Notes: generated by a model from the letters alone, not told the origin. Counted from the first letter of the stretch, positions 1 through 12,164 are shown. The stretch is DNA of 64,000 nt from Enoplolaimus lenunculus (GCA_030248215.1 JASANG010001354.1:124001-188000), one strand, 5' to 3'. Made by a program: numbers and translations.

Positions 1-407
1 TGTTTGCTCGCCCCTTGGCTCTTATTAAATTACGCTCGTTTGCTAACATACATAACTGTGTGTGGACTAAAATTGCAATGTTTCAAAATGAGCTAATAAC
101 TCAACACGATTCCAATGGAATTGATCTAGTACATCGTATATATACAAGTTATGTATAATTTAAAGAACTTGTACTTTATCACTTTCTTTCTCATTTGTGC
201 ACAATAGCAAAAATAACACGGTTTTGGGTTGATTGGTTTTGGAATCCACATATCCACGTACGTAATTGAAATTCCATCTTGTTTGCTGTGTTTACTTTAG
301 AGCTGTCCTGGGCCTACTGGGGTCACGATATATACAGGAACCAGGAGCTAAGGCCAAGATTTGAAAATGATTCGCAATTGTGTGTGTTCATGTTTGGTTC
401 CTATTAC
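1..407. other. AT-rich stretch, nothing recognised
   Basis: No coding exon, RNA gene or repeat end could be supported here. The short open frame entering from about 279 has no recognisable motif and runs into the MITE that begins at 408. Confidence 0.5.
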
Positions 408-758
408 ATATGTCCCAGGGCCAGAATTTTACCCGGGGCCGGAGCAAGGACTTTACCCGGGGCCGGGACCACCAAAAGACACCAAACTTTAAATTTCATG
501 TACCTTTTGCGTAAGCATGTACCTTGGAGCACGGTATCGTTTTTATTATATCGCGTCACGCGACATTATGTTGACACTCTCGTGTTGTGAAGTTACTGAT
601 AATGCGTTCGTTATTTTCATATTGTAACATGCGAGCTTTTCAGTTCCCATCCTTTGTGAAGCCGTTTTAGCAACCTTTTGCATTGAGTAATCGAGCCGAT
701 AGGTAAATGTTTTTCTGGTACCGTCCATGGTGTCGTATAATCCGGCCCCGGGACATAT
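408..758. mobile_element. Small TIR element (MITE) with ATATGTCCC ends
   Basis: The left end reads ATATGTCCCAGGGCC and the right end is its inverse (GGCCCCGGGACATAT), giving a terminal inverted repeat of about 15 bp around 350 bp of non-coding DNA. Flanks CTATTAC (left) and CTATATC (right) may be a decayed target-site duplication. Just inside the left end a GC-rich motif (TTTACCCGGGGCCGG) is repeated twice in tandem. No transposase is present. The superfamily is uncertain. Confidence 0.55.
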
Positions 759-775
759 CTATATCATATCAAAAT

Positions 776-1442
776 GCTTGTAATCAACATCATACAAAGC
801 AAAAACTTCTTTCTCAACTATAAATTACACAACTAATTGTTAAATGTGATATGCAACTTGAGGGCTGCATGCGGAAGAACTTATAGAATGCACGCTGTAA
901 TACTCCACTCGTTAAATTAAATCAACAGACTCCCTGTTCTGACACAAAAAATATCAAATCCAACTTAGCAATAAATATCGCAACACGAATTTTCACAAAA
1001 CTTCCAATTTGCACCAAATTTAGTAAAAAACGCCACTTAGGCTGCACAAATCATCGTACACAACGGGTTCCAAATACTGTTATCTTAAAAATACAGTTCA
1101 GTTATCTCGACTCTAAACATCTTCGCGTGCAAATATGCCAAATAACTTAATAGCGATAAACTCAGAAAAGTCGTAAACTCTGCAATACTAAATCCGATAA
1201 GCACTCGAGAAACCTTGAAATCTTTAGTTTTTGAATTACAAATTCCAGAACTAAAATTTAAACTTTAAAAAGTGGTCAATAATTTAAAGTATGCTGTTTT
1301 GACCGTAATCCTCAAATTTAAAAACAATTCTGAAATTCCATACCGCACAAAAGTAAAAAACGTTTTGGCGGTTGTCTGCAGAATATAAAACATAATTTTA
1401 AATAAAATTTGCAAAAATTTGTCTAAAATCAATTTTTTGACC
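776..1442 (+). repeat. Dispersed AT-rich repeat (family B), partial copy
   Basis: This stretch is recognisably similar to 15676-16500: both open with TGTAATCAACATCATACAAA-like sequence and share further blocks (AATTACACAAC, GCACGCT.TAAT, ATACAGT.CAGTTATCTC) in the same order. It is non-coding and its class is unknown. It stops where a hAT-type end begins at 1449. Confidence 0.6.
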
Positions 1443-1448
1443 AAAATC

Positions 1449-1690
1449 CAGGGATGGGAGTCTCAATGATGAAGTTGAGACTGACACTGAGACAGTCTCA
1501 AATTGTTTGAGACTGAGAATTGAGACATTTTTGAGTCTCAGAAATTTTTTGCACCAATACCAAAACATTTCAGAAAAATTCTACATTACGAATTTTGAAG
1601 ATCCTATTTTGCTCTAAATACTTCAACAACTTAAGATTTAAAAAGAAAACGATAAATTCGGTGGGTATGTTCATTTTATTTGTGCAACCG
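1449..1690 (+). mobile_element. hAT-type element, left-end fragment (CAGGGATGGGAGTCTC)
   Basis: It starts CAGGGATGGGAGTCTC and continues with iterated GAGTCTCA / TGAGACTGA motifs, then AT-rich sequence that also follows the left end of the element at 21402-22139 (for example GAAGATCCTATTT). No matching right end is seen nearby, so this looks like a 5' stump of that family. Confidence 0.65.
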
Positions 1691-2020
1691 CAATTCCGAC
1701 TCCGATTAGAATTTCGGTTCCGATCCTTATATCGCACAATAAAATTGCACCAGGTTGCCTATAATTGGTAAACCGCAACATGAAACAATACGTGTAAACT
1801 GACATGTTGTATTTTCGGGAAGATGTGCTTAAAAATGATAGTAAAACTCAACCGAAACAAGCATGAATATTGCTACAACTACAAAAAAGAAAACCGCGAA
1901 AAGCCAAATACCGAAATTTAGAAGTTTTAATGTGGACCCCCTTTATTACACAAGAGCTGTAGTAAAGGTTCAGTTTCTTAACTCTCAGATCTGACCTTAT
2001 CGTGCGTTGTAAAACTATGA
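1691..2020. other. Intergenic sequence with short CGGAATTCC-type scraps
   Basis: Around 1686-1755 there are scraps of the purine-rich motifs used by the CAGGGTGCAA element family (GCAATTCCGACTCCG, CGGTTCCGATCC, GCACCAGG). No complete element and no gene is seen. Confidence 0.35.
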
Positions 2021-2986
2021 CCAGTCGTAGTGGGACTACATTTATTCAGCGAAGCTCGAACACGTAAACAATTAAGGAAATATGCAAATTAGTTATTAGC
2101 TAACTATTCATTTATCGGTTTTGCAGATTTGTAACCAATTTCCTCAGATTCCTCGCACACAAAAACCCTTCAGCCACCCTAATAATTATTGGAATAATTT
2201 AAAAAGTCCTAGTTCTGTCTCGTCAATTAAGCAAATATGCAAATTATATATTAGCTAACTATTCGATAACCGCTTTTAAAGGTTTGTAGGCAATTTATTC
2301 AGATTCCTTGCAATCGAAAACCCATTATTGCTGAAATTAGATTGCTTGTAACCCTAATAATTAGTGAAACATTGTAAAAACGCCTAATTTAGGCTTATCA
2401 ATTATGCTTATATGCAAATTATCTATTAGCTAACTACTCAATTATCGGTTTTGGATGTTTGTAATCAATTTATTCAAATTCCTCGCACCTAAAAATCCTT
2501 TATTGCTGAAATTATATTGCTTTTAACCTTAATAATTAGTGAAATATTGTAAAAAGTCCTAATTTAGGCTTATAAACTATGCTAATATGCAAATTATCTA
2601 TTAGCTAACTGCTCAATTATCGGTTTTGGAGGTTTGTAAACAGTCTACGCAGATTTCTCGCACCCAAAAACCCTTTAATGCTAAAGTTAGATTGCTTCTA
2701 ACTGTAATAATTTGTGAAATATTGTGGAAAGTCCTTGTTTAGGCTTAATTAATTATGCAAATTAGCCTGTAGCTAAATAAGGGCTTAAAATTTTAAAACC
2801 ACAATGCGAGGTTAACACCCCAAGATAATTGGCTTTCAAACAAAAAAGTTTATCAAAATCAGTTGAGCCGTTCGTGAGATTCTTTTCGTACGGACGGACG
2901 GACATCCACCTTTTGACCCCCAAGTACAAAACATAAAACGCTTCGCGTAACTCCGAGCTTCGCTCGGAGTTTCGCTTCGCTCAAAA
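2021..2986 (-). mobile_element. Helentron-associated (HINE/DINE-1-like) element, copy 1
   Basis: Reverse-strand copy of the element at 6487-7272 and 45099-45902. Read on the minus strand it starts near 2986 with TTGAGCGAAGCGAAACTCCG, a hairpin-forming GC-rich head, then a GTCC microsatellite (about 2888-2912 as GGAC). The core repeats the block TTAGCTAACT at 2096, 2251, 2426 and 2601 (spacing 155-175 bp). It ends in GCTTCGCTGAATAAATGTAG followed by the small hairpin GTAGTCCCACTAC. No ORF. The class call rests on architecture known for DINE-1/HINE elements; the sequence itself was not matched to a library. Confidence 0.6.
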
Positions 2987-3419
2987 ATACCGTGGCGACC
3001 GAGAAGCACTAACTTTTTCTAACAGTGGCAAACAAAACTGTGTCGTGGATCAATTTGTTTCATGTCTTGTTTGCTGATCGACACCGGGGCTTGGGTTCGG
3101 TCTCGGGACACCTCTAATTCATATGTAATGTATACATGTTGTGTAACTAGTAGTTCAATTGTGAGTGTGTAGCGCTTGGATGGCACTATACTTTTGAGTA
3201 TTTGAACGTATTCCAGCACTGTACCACGATGCAGGTGAATGGCTGCATGTCACCGCATAAGAATTTGTAAACAGCTGTTTTTGACTTGTTTAGCGCCAGC
3301 AGTTGGGAATCGTTCATTCCATTGTAGCTAAAGTTGTATGATTCTCAAATGTCAGATTACGCGTTTCGCGCTACTGATATGGGTTCTACATTTTGTTATT
3401 TTGTTTCTTTGTTTCAGTT
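2987..3419. other. 5' flank of the four-TM gene; splice acceptor at 3417
   Basis: No gene is seen, but the stretch ends in a strong acceptor (TTTGTTTCTTTGTTTCAG ending at 3417) two bases before the ATG at 3420. The first coding exon is therefore joined to something upstream, either a cis-spliced leader exon I cannot locate or a trans-spliced leader as nematodes use. Confidence 0.5.
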
Positions 3420-6400
3420 ATGAGGATCCGAAACGACGATCTCGAAACGCAGCCTTTTTTGAATAACTCTCATCATCATCGCAACGATTCCGACACGCCT
3501 TCGCTAATTTCGAATTCAGAGAACAACGGAAACAACAGCGGCATTTCTGCTGTTGTCGGAGATATGCATAACAACCGTCATCGCAATCATCGTGACGCCT
3601 ACCACCATGAACATGATGGCGATAGTCAAAGCGACAGGCACGAAAGAATACTGGTAACAGCGCCGCCGGCTACGTCGACAAGCGAGCTTTCATCAACGTG
3701 GTTGCCAAAAACGTCGCCAACACAACAACGCCAGCCGCCAATTCAACAGCCACTAATCGCGCCACCACCGCCGTCATCGTCACATAACACCGACCGTCGA
3801 TCGTCGTCGACAAAACTAAAAAAACCACAAGCGACTACGGCGATAGTAACTGCCACCATCGCTACGAACAGTGCAACAGCATCGCCTTGTCGACGACACA
3901 ATGGTGGCGGTGATGAAGACGCTAGTCTAATTAATTCTGGTATCGCCAATGGCAACAGCGGCAGTCGTCCAAGTAGCGGTTCGCAAAGTCATTGCCATAA
4001 CATCGATAGTGAAGAGCCATCGCTGTTGATGCAAATTGACGACGACGATCATACTGGCTGCGGTGGTGTTTCTGGTTCGAAGAGACCTTTAGTTGACAGC
4101 AACACATCAGGCACCCACGGTCAAGTAAACGCCGCGGCGAACATTTTAGAGTGCAACGATGATGATTTTTCTGCAGCCGGTATAATGATGTCGAATCGAT
4201 CAGCGTTGGAACCAAAAAATACACCGCCCAACTTGACTTCGTTATTACGCCAGCAAAATAATGATAACCCCGGCGAAACTCCTCAAACACGCACCAGCAA
4301 CAGCAGCCTTCGACCAAACAGCCTTCTTACCAGTACCTCGGCCGCCATCAGTTCTGGCAGTAGTGCTTTGGCGACGGCGGTCACAGCGCCTCCTCATGTG
4401 CCACAATCACCATCTTCTGCATCGCCCGCCGTTGATGTACCTCCTGTTGACATGTTAGGACGATGCAATTCGCGAGATTCACGCGGCGCCGATTCTGCAG
4501 TTTTCACAACACCAACTGAAACGCTCAATCCTGAAAGATTGAATGCAACTGATGATATAAAATCAATGGAGACGGTTACATCCGCTTCCGTTTCCAGCAT
4601 TGGTACTGGAGGCAAGAGGCATTTAGCATTTGTAAATCCGGCTGTATCTTCGTATGCTGTGCAGTCATCGACAACGCTTTACCCACAAGAATCACCAGGT
4701 GTTATCGATAAGCTTGGAGATCACGCGAATTTGTCAACAGCCACTACGGCTGGCGGTATAGCTAAAACGGGCATCAACAGCACTAGCGGTATAAAGTCTG
4801 CGCTAAAGTCGTCTTCTAATAATAGTAAAACATCCGCTGAAAGACGCCGGCTACCAGAATCGACCGGTACCGGAAATGACAGTAACAACTCGTTTGGTGC
4901 TGTTGCGAACGAATTCGTCCAACAACGCCCAGGCGAACTTGAAATTGCATCTACAAGTCCTTCGGCAGCTAGAAAGCATCGCTATCACGCTAGTGAAAAC
5001 GATGATGACGGCGATGACGACGGTGTTCTTGTTTCGGCTTCAAAGTCGTCTTATCCTGCCGAACGGCCAACACGGTTAGTTAGAGTATTTGTTCGATGGC
5101 ATGTATTTTTTTCCAGTTCCGTCTATTCCGATTGCACAATCAATCGGAATCGGAATTTTGAAATTTTATTTTTAATCCTATATGTTGAGGTATGTTGCTT
5201 AAAAATGCTGTGTCATTTACCTATTAAATTACTTTCGACGAGTTAACTTATGAATAATTGTTTAGATTTCCAGAACCAGAAATCATCGCCAATTTGTTCA
5301 TGCGATGTTTCTGAAAATTGTTGCCAGCCTGCAGACATCCTAAATCAGTATTATATTTGTCAATACAAATTCTCCGTACGATCACAAAATTTCTAGCTCC
5401 CATTCCGATTTTCCCAGTAATCGAAGCGCAAATTGAATATCTTAAGGTTCCACAATACTCGCCGCACGACTCCTTACGCCGTCGCGCGGCAACTGCGACG
5501 TGGCTCAATAAAGTACAGCGCAACAATTAGCTTTTCGTCGAATAATTCAGGGTTTAGTATGTCCACGCGACAGTTGAAACATGTAATTTGAGCTTACTTG
5601 CAAAAAATGCGGCGGTCTCATTCCGTGCTATATATAACCGGCAGGACGGGTGCGAAAAGCTTGACACAATTTGAAAATTTGTGTGCCCAATGCAAAATTT
5701 ACGGTTCGTGTAGGTTCGAAAGGGTGATTCGATCCCCGCTGCACAGATTCGACGTTGCTGTGTTTAATAGATTGGAAAAATCCTTGCGAGCGAGAAGCTA
5801 TACGTAATTTTAGTATTGAATATCGTTCTATTTTTGATTACGGATTTAGGTGGTCATGACACCCAGATCAGCTGGCTACTTGCTTGAAGTTTTCGCAGTT
5901 TCATGTTTACTAATGACTAATGTAACGTTGTACTAATATTTAACCTTATATTCAACTCGAAATTCTCATCGGACTTAACGTAAGAGTAACAGTTTAAGCG
6001 TTACGGTCGCGCTATACTCTATGTCAGGCGCCATCCGTCACCGTGCGTCACCCGTACGGCGCCGCCCGTCATCGCTCGCCATCCGCGCGGCAGCGTGCGT
6101 CGTCCGTGCGATATACGTTATCATGCTGTTCGCGAAAAATTTCCATGGGTGGGGTGCGGTAGGTTTGAAAATTCTTACATTATGACATCCCTGGAAATTA
6201 CGCAGATATTCACCGGGCTTTCGGATCGCTACGCTCTCGAGGATTTGTCAACTAATGCTCATGGCGCTTTTGGTTCACGGCAGTAAACATCACTATATAT
6301 TTAGCTTCATGATTGAATTTTTTTAATTTAATATATAATACGTATTAGATTACTTCAATTTAATGCGAGAAAGCCTGGTCAACAAGTAGTAACGGTACAT

Positions 6401-9400
6401 GTTGCCCCGCATTTCCTCAAATGCATTTTTAATATATCTGGCGGGACGCGGTAATTAAAACAATGTTTTAGTAAGTGCTAAATATTTTGATTGAGCGAAG
6501 CGAAACTCCGAGCGAAACTCGGAGTTTCGCGAAGCGTTTTATGTTTTGTACTTGGGGTCGAAAGGTGGATGTCCGTCCGTCCGTCTGTTTGTCCGAAAAC
6601 AATCTCAGGAACGGCTGAACCAACAGCCAATTATCCTGGGGTGTTAACCTCGCATTGGGGTTTGAAAATTTTAAGCCGTTTATTAGCTACAGGCTAATTT
6701 GCATAATTAATTAAGCCTAAGTTAGTACTTTCCACAATATTTCACTAATTATTACAGTTAGAAGCAATCTAAATTTAGCATTAAAGGGTTTTCGGGTGCG
6801 CGGAATCTGCGTATACTGTTTACAAATCTCCAAAACGGATAATTGAGCAGTTAGCTAACAGATAATTTGCATATTAGCATAGTTTATAAGCCTAAATTAG
6901 GACTGTTTGCAAGCAATATTTCACTAATTATTAAGGTTAAAAGCAATATAATTTCAGCCCTAAAGGGGTTTTAGGTGCGACGAATTTGAATAAATTGTTT
7001 ACAAACCTCCAAAACCGATAATTGAATGGTTAGCTAATAGCTAATTTGCAAATATTAGCTCAATTGACCGGACAAAATTAGGACTTTTAAAATTATTCCA
7101 ATAATTATTAGGGTGACTGAAGGGTTTTTGGGTGCGAGGAATCTGAGGAAATTGCGTACAAACCTCCAAAACCGATAAATGAATAGTTAGCTAATAACTA
7201 AATTGCATATTACCTTAATTGCTTACGTGTGTTCGAGCTTCGTTCAATAAATGTAGTCCCACTACGACTGGTTTTAGTCCAGGTTGAAGGCAGTCTTGCG
7301 AGGAACACATGTATCTTGCTAATTGGCGAAAATATTATGTTGTACTCAAAAACTGTTTAATACGTATTTAATACATTTTGGACCATTGTAAAATTTAACT
7401 AATGTTTAACAAAATGGGAATAGTTGAATAAGTATTTTATTGATTAGTCTTTTTCCTAAACAGAAAGTAGAACTTTGGTTGGAGATTTTAAACAACCAGC
7501 GCTTGTGAATGTTTTATTTCGTTCAGGGTTCGGATAAAATCCGGTGCAAAAGACGATCAGGATTTACTGACGCCAACTTACCGACATAGTGGCGAATCAA
7601 CAGCATCCTCGTCCAATGCAGGTGGAGGTCCCGGACCTTCTTCGAATAGCGGAGGAACAGTCAAAACACACCGCCGTTCACACTCGGCGCCCGTTCAAGT
7701 TCAAATCATTATGACGTCAGCGCCACCAAACCTTGCTGGCACTTCTGGTCACCATCATCCAAGCCTGATGCCGCCGCCAGGTCCTGGCGCAACCGGTAGC
7801 CTACCGTCTCACGCTGCCGCATCCCAGCACCAGTTACATTTATCAGGCGGCGGGGGCGGCACTGGTGTTTCTGGTGCATTCAAATCAAACGCGCCCCAAT
7901 ACATGTGTTGCTCGTTTCATTTATGTACATTTAGTCGTCTTATCGCCATTGTCGAATTGATATTTAGGTAACTTGCATAGATTGTTTAAAACAGATGTGC
8001 TGTCTCCCCTTTTAATACTGCTATGTCAAGATTGCGATGCAGACATTTTTGGTGGGGTCGGATCGGCCTAGGAGTAATATATATAGTATATACATTTTCT
8101 TGGTAAATTTCGGTTTTCAGCAGGTCTCGGTCTCGTTTTTGACTGTCAGTAGTTTGTAAAAATAAAACCAGAATTAAATTTCGGCGCCTGCTGAGTCAGT
8201 TTAATGTATTATTTGTTATAGCGTAGTATTCTTTGTTGCAATCATCGTAACGGGTCTAACTGCGTTCAGTGTGCCCGCGACGGGTATGATTATTGGCGGA
8301 TTGGCAACAGTAATATTGGGCGCCATCGTTGCGGCGTTAGTATTAGTTGGCCTCCGTAAGCGTGGCCCGTCGTGGTTTATCCCGTATCTCGTTGTAAAGG
8401 GCTTCCAAATGGGTGCCGTGGGCATCGCACTCTTTGTGTCTGTTCTCGGATTGCTCGGCTTTACAACCATTTTTGGCCTTGTCGCTGCGACTTCAGGCAA
8501 CGCGGACTACATTCCACCTGAGGATCCATGGAAGCATTTGCCGGCACCCGCAGGTGCTGATCCGTACCAACAGCAGCAGCAGCATTACAGCCCTACTCCG
8601 TTACCAACTGTTTCACCACTGCAACAACACTGGCATGATGTAATATCACCGCCCCCTCAGAATGGCTTGCTAAATCCGATTGGTCCTCGTAATCATCGTG
8701 GCGGTAGCATCAAAACTCAGAGTGAAAATCAAGAACACTCTTTGAATGTTAGTGACGATGGTGAACGTCAAGAATCTCACTACGACGGTGCAGATAATCG
8801 TGACAATCCGTCAATTTTTTCACCGGCTGCTGGTGACGATTATGATGGCATGGTAAGTTTATTTAACGGCGACAACGATGATGCTGCTGATACCCGTGTT
8901 CATGACACAGTAGTCAACGGAGGAGACGACGACGACGTCGATCATGGCGGTGATAAAGCACAAACTGCAGTCAATAATTTGACGGTTGTTTTCGCGACGG
9001 TATTCATCTCGTTCCTGGTTGTCCTTGGTTTCATGATCGCGTTTTTTGTTGTTCAATTTAAATGTTACCGGTACTTGCGTGAGCTTGCCGCGTATACGTC
9101 CGCGTTCGCTGAATCGTTCAACTCGCCACCTCACGCGGCATCGGCGGCTGCATCGACCGCCGTCGCAGATCCCGGAAACATTTCTGGCGGTGGTCATTAT
9201 GGAGGTGCTGCGGGCTTCAGCAGTGCCACTGCACTTCCGGCAGTAACCTATCAAGTGATCCCACGACGATATGGTGGCGGTGCGGATATTATTGTTACTC
9301 AACAGAGCGGACCACCGTTGTTACCGACCGCGATAGCGACGTCGCACGGCGGTTGTTCAGTCGAAGAAGAAGATGGTAGTGGTAGTACGAGAGCAACTAC

Positions 9401-11961
9401 AACAAGCTTGATCCCGTTGACCGGTGAGTCAAGCGTTGTACGAATCGGATGTGACGGTAATATCAAACAGCAGTCGTCAATACAGCATCAAAAATCAGCG
9501 ATATTATACGATAGTGGCAACAACAGCTTTCATCCGCCAAACGGAGTTGTTGTCAATAGCGGTGGCGGGCATCATCGGACTCACTTAATAGCAGCGCCGC
9601 CCGGATTTCCACATTCACAATCCGAGCCCAACTGGGAACGCTCGCTTCCGCAACACATTCTTTATCCGCATCAACAACAGTATCATCTTCAAAGTATGTT
9701 AGACTCGTCACAATACGATTGGGCTTCGAATGTAGCGCCGCTTGACGGCCACAGCAGCGGACGCGTTATCATGATCGGAAGCGGCGGCAACAACGACGGT
9801 GGCACATCATATACAAGTGGAACACCACACGCGATAGCGAAAACAGTGTCGACGTCGCCGTCTCAATCAGCGGCGGCAAGTGCAACACAACAATTATTGT
9901 CGGCAACAACGTCGAACGTTTTGAGCCAAGTTCGACGAGCAGCCGAACCGCTATTATCCTCACTATCTCGACGGCCGTATCGTTTAACGTCAGCAGCGAT
10001 GCTGCGAAGTGGTGTCAGTACCACCAATGACGGCGGTCATCCGTTGCGATCGATTATGAACACAATTGACGAGTCTGCAGATGATGAGTTCGATGATGAT
10101 GATGATGATAATGATGCCGGATACGGTGGCGATAACAGCGGAACTAGTGGCGGCGGCGGTGGTGGTGGTGGCTTGATAATGACGAGTAGCCAACACCACT
10201 GTCGTGATAATGATGATGATGACGATGATAATGGAAGTGAAATTTGTGGAGCAAGTGGCATCCGACAAGTGTCAGGTAAGTGCAGTCCGAGCCCGTATTA
10301 TAAAATGTGTGTAGCATTTATCGCCAGTTAAGTTAGCGATTGGTTTGCAAATTGACGAACTGCAATTGCGAATCTCAAAACCGCTTCAGTCGTACTGCAA
10401 ATCGAACGGCGAAAAATGTGCTGAATTGCGAACTTCAGCATTCATTGGTTTAAAAGTTGCAATGCTTATCACAAACTTGTACTCGGTGCTACATACATTT
10501 GAGAGTACGGACCTTTATTGATAATTCTGTTTCGTTGTCTCGTATATTATGTTCGACGCAGTCGGTTTGAATTGTTTATGGCTTACGAATAGATCGTCAG
10601 ATCATTTTGCATTTCATAATAGGTATATGTATCCATATTGTTATGATAATGTTTCTTGTAAGTGCAAGTACTTAAATCAAACCATTTTGTGTAAGTTTGA
10701 AGCCTTTTTGCTACAATAAAGTGCGCAGTGCTATTGTTGGGCAAGGAAATAATTTATATACGTCGGTTCCAGGATGCAAAGTGAAACTGGATTATACAGG
10801 AATCGGAACTAGAAATTTTGTGACTGTACGAATAATTTGTATTGCCAAATATAATGCCGATTTAGGGTGTCTGTTTGCTCTCAACAATTTACAAAAAGGG
10901 GTCGCATGAACAAATTGGCGATAATTTTTTGTTCTCTAATGCTAAACTACAACCAATTATTGATAAATTAACTCATCGAAACCAATTTTATAAAGAAATT
11001 ATTTAGAATTCTTATGCAGCGTATCATAACAAGCAGCATTAAAATTAAAATTTCAAAATTTCGATTCCTACTGATTGTGCAATTGAATCGGAATCGGAAC
11101 TCCAATCGGAATCGCAATTCCGGTTGCACCCTGATCGGTTTGGTTTGCTGCATTAGGACTGTATTTGTCATTCAGTTTTTCTAATGTCCTTTTGGTTCAC
11201 ATATCTACATTATGTTGTGCTATGCAACATTTGCTGTAAGATACGAGCAGTGAGCATCTATTGGATTTGTAGGTGTTTTTACAGGATCTTCTTCATATAA
11301 ACGCCTGAAGAACATTTAATAGTGCTGTGTGTATTATAACGCGTGACTAATGTGCCTCTCTCTCTCTCACTGTATAGTCAAAACACACCGTCATGATGTC
11401 GAATTATGTAAGTACTGTTTTTGCCTCTAGCTGGGCTAATCTTAAATTTACCGTGCCGAAAAATTTGTATTACGTATCTCACCAAATTCACGGCGATTCT
11501 CAGGATGGCAGGCAACTACGTTGCTTTATACCCCACTGAATACAAATGTGTTTGGCGGGCCCTTTAGTTCATAATTCGTTTTTTATTTTTAGTGTTGTTC
11601 AGTTCAAAGCATAAGCAAAACAGTGTGTTTTTCTCTGTTCATCGCTGCCGCTTATATGCTAAGTTTAAAGTTCGGTGTTTTGATTAACGTTCAATTAAAT
11701 CAATCATTAGTGGTTATAGGATTCTCAAGAGCAAATGCGCCTGTTTCGCGTATTTATACGCTTCACTCGTTCTTGGGCTGCAACAACCAAAAGAGCTTTC
11801 AATGTCGACATTGCGTGCAGTATTTTATCGTACGCAGCAATGACAATAAAGCAAAATTGTGTATTGACTCATTATATTCTGATCGCCACTTGTAACGCTG
11901 GATAATAATAGTAAATATTTCAGGTATAATTTTGTTTATCGCAGACAGATCACATCTGTAA
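3420..11961 (+). CDS. Large low-complexity protein with four transmembrane segments, LAPTM-like
   Basis: Exons: 3420-5074, 7527-7967, 8222-10275, 11378-11407 and, less surely, 11945-11961; phases agree throughout (about 1398 aa). Residues 1-675 are disordered and rich in Ser, Asn, His and Asp. Exon 2 ends with a membrane segment headed by a CC-x2-H motif and closing in ELIF. Exon 3 adds two close segments (about 720-743 and 751-785), a 160-residue acidic loop, a fourth segment (about 953-977) ending FKCYRYLREL, then 400 low-complexity residues with long Asp and Gly runs. The four-segment plan with the CC-x2-H entry resembles nematode lysosome-associated (LAPTM-like) tetraspans, which would place it in endosomal or lysosomal membrane; that is inference. 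Exon 4 is a 30-nt micro-exon with consensus splice sites. The final 17-nt exon is tentative (an acceptor at 11923 also keeps frame). Intron 1 (2.4 kb) carries a hAT fragment and a HINE-like element. Confidence 0.7.
5116..5420 (-). mobile_element. hAT MITE fragment (CAGGGTGCAA family) in intron 1
   Basis: Reverse-orientation relative of the element at 10770-11133: shared blocks include ATTGCACAATCAATCGG-like ends, CAAATATAATNCTGATTTAGG and AGAAATTTTGTGANNGTACG (read on the minus strand). The outer terminus is missing. It begins only about 40 bp after the exon 1 donor at 5074. Confidence 0.6.
5421..6486. other. Intron 1 sequence with a GC-rich half-MITE at about 6010-6118
   Basis: Mostly featureless intron. 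At 6010-6118 the motifs CTATACT, GGCGCC, CCGTCACCGTGCGTC and CCGTACGGCGCCG match one half of the palindromic MITE at 12165-12340. No exon is recognised. Confidence 0.45.
6487..7272 (+). mobile_element. Helentron-associated (HINE/DINE-1-like) element, copy 2
   Basis: It begins TTGATTGAGCGAAGCGAAAC, forms a head hairpin (ACTCCGAG/CTCGGAGT), carries GTCCGTCCGTCCGTCTG at about 6570-6592, and then three diverged core units of about 177-179 bp marked by TTTCACTAATTATT (6740, 6920, about 7098). It closes with GCTTCGTTCAATAAATG and the hairpin GTAGTCCCACTAC. Ends TTGAGCGAAGC and GCTTCGTTCAA are inverted. It lies within intron 1 of the four-TM gene. Confidence 0.65.
10770..11133 (+). mobile_element. 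hAT MITE (CAGGATGCAAAG ... CGGTTGCACCCTG) in intron 3
   Basis: Termini CAGGATGCAAAG and GGTTGCACCCTG are inverted; subterminal GGAATCGGAA motifs repeat at both ends. Flanking octamers GTCGGTTC and ATCGGTTT agree at 6 of 8 positions, as expected for a decayed 8-bp hAT target-site duplication. Internal sequence matches 12689-12905 and 5116-5420. It sits in intron 3 (10276-11377), which otherwise shows nothing. Confidence 0.7.
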
Positions 11962-12164
11962 GCTCTACATTATAGCCCTGCGTTATGTTTGGATACGCGC
12001 GCTAAGTCTGTAATGAAAAGTATAAAGTTTGCTGTTTTCTCTGGCGTTTGCATAGTTTTATAGTTATGTAAATAATACACACCTTTTCTGCTTGTGAAAC
12101 GCCCATTATATAAGTACCTATACATTATAATTGAGAAGTTCGTTAATTCTGGTTTTGCAGGGAT

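Noticed and set aside
3743-4615. Antisense and alternate-frame ORFs over the first exon of the four-TM gene
   Set aside because: They are shadows caused by repetitive codon patterns in low-complexity sequence; they lack splice context and domains.
6491-6697. Matching small frames in two copies of the HINE-like element (6491-6697 and 45102-45326), both beginning MSEAKLRAKLGV
   Set aside because: The similarity is explained by DNA-level repeat identity over the head hairpin and GTCC microsatellite; the frames diverge afterwards and show no domain.
9990-10268. Antisense frames with long Ile or Ser runs
   Set aside because: They are complements of the poly-Asp/Gly coding tract in exon 3.
11623-11895. 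A 90-residue plus-strand frame downstream of the micro-exon
   Set aside because: It has no recognisable motif and no splice sites in phase with the gene; it probably lies in the last intron.
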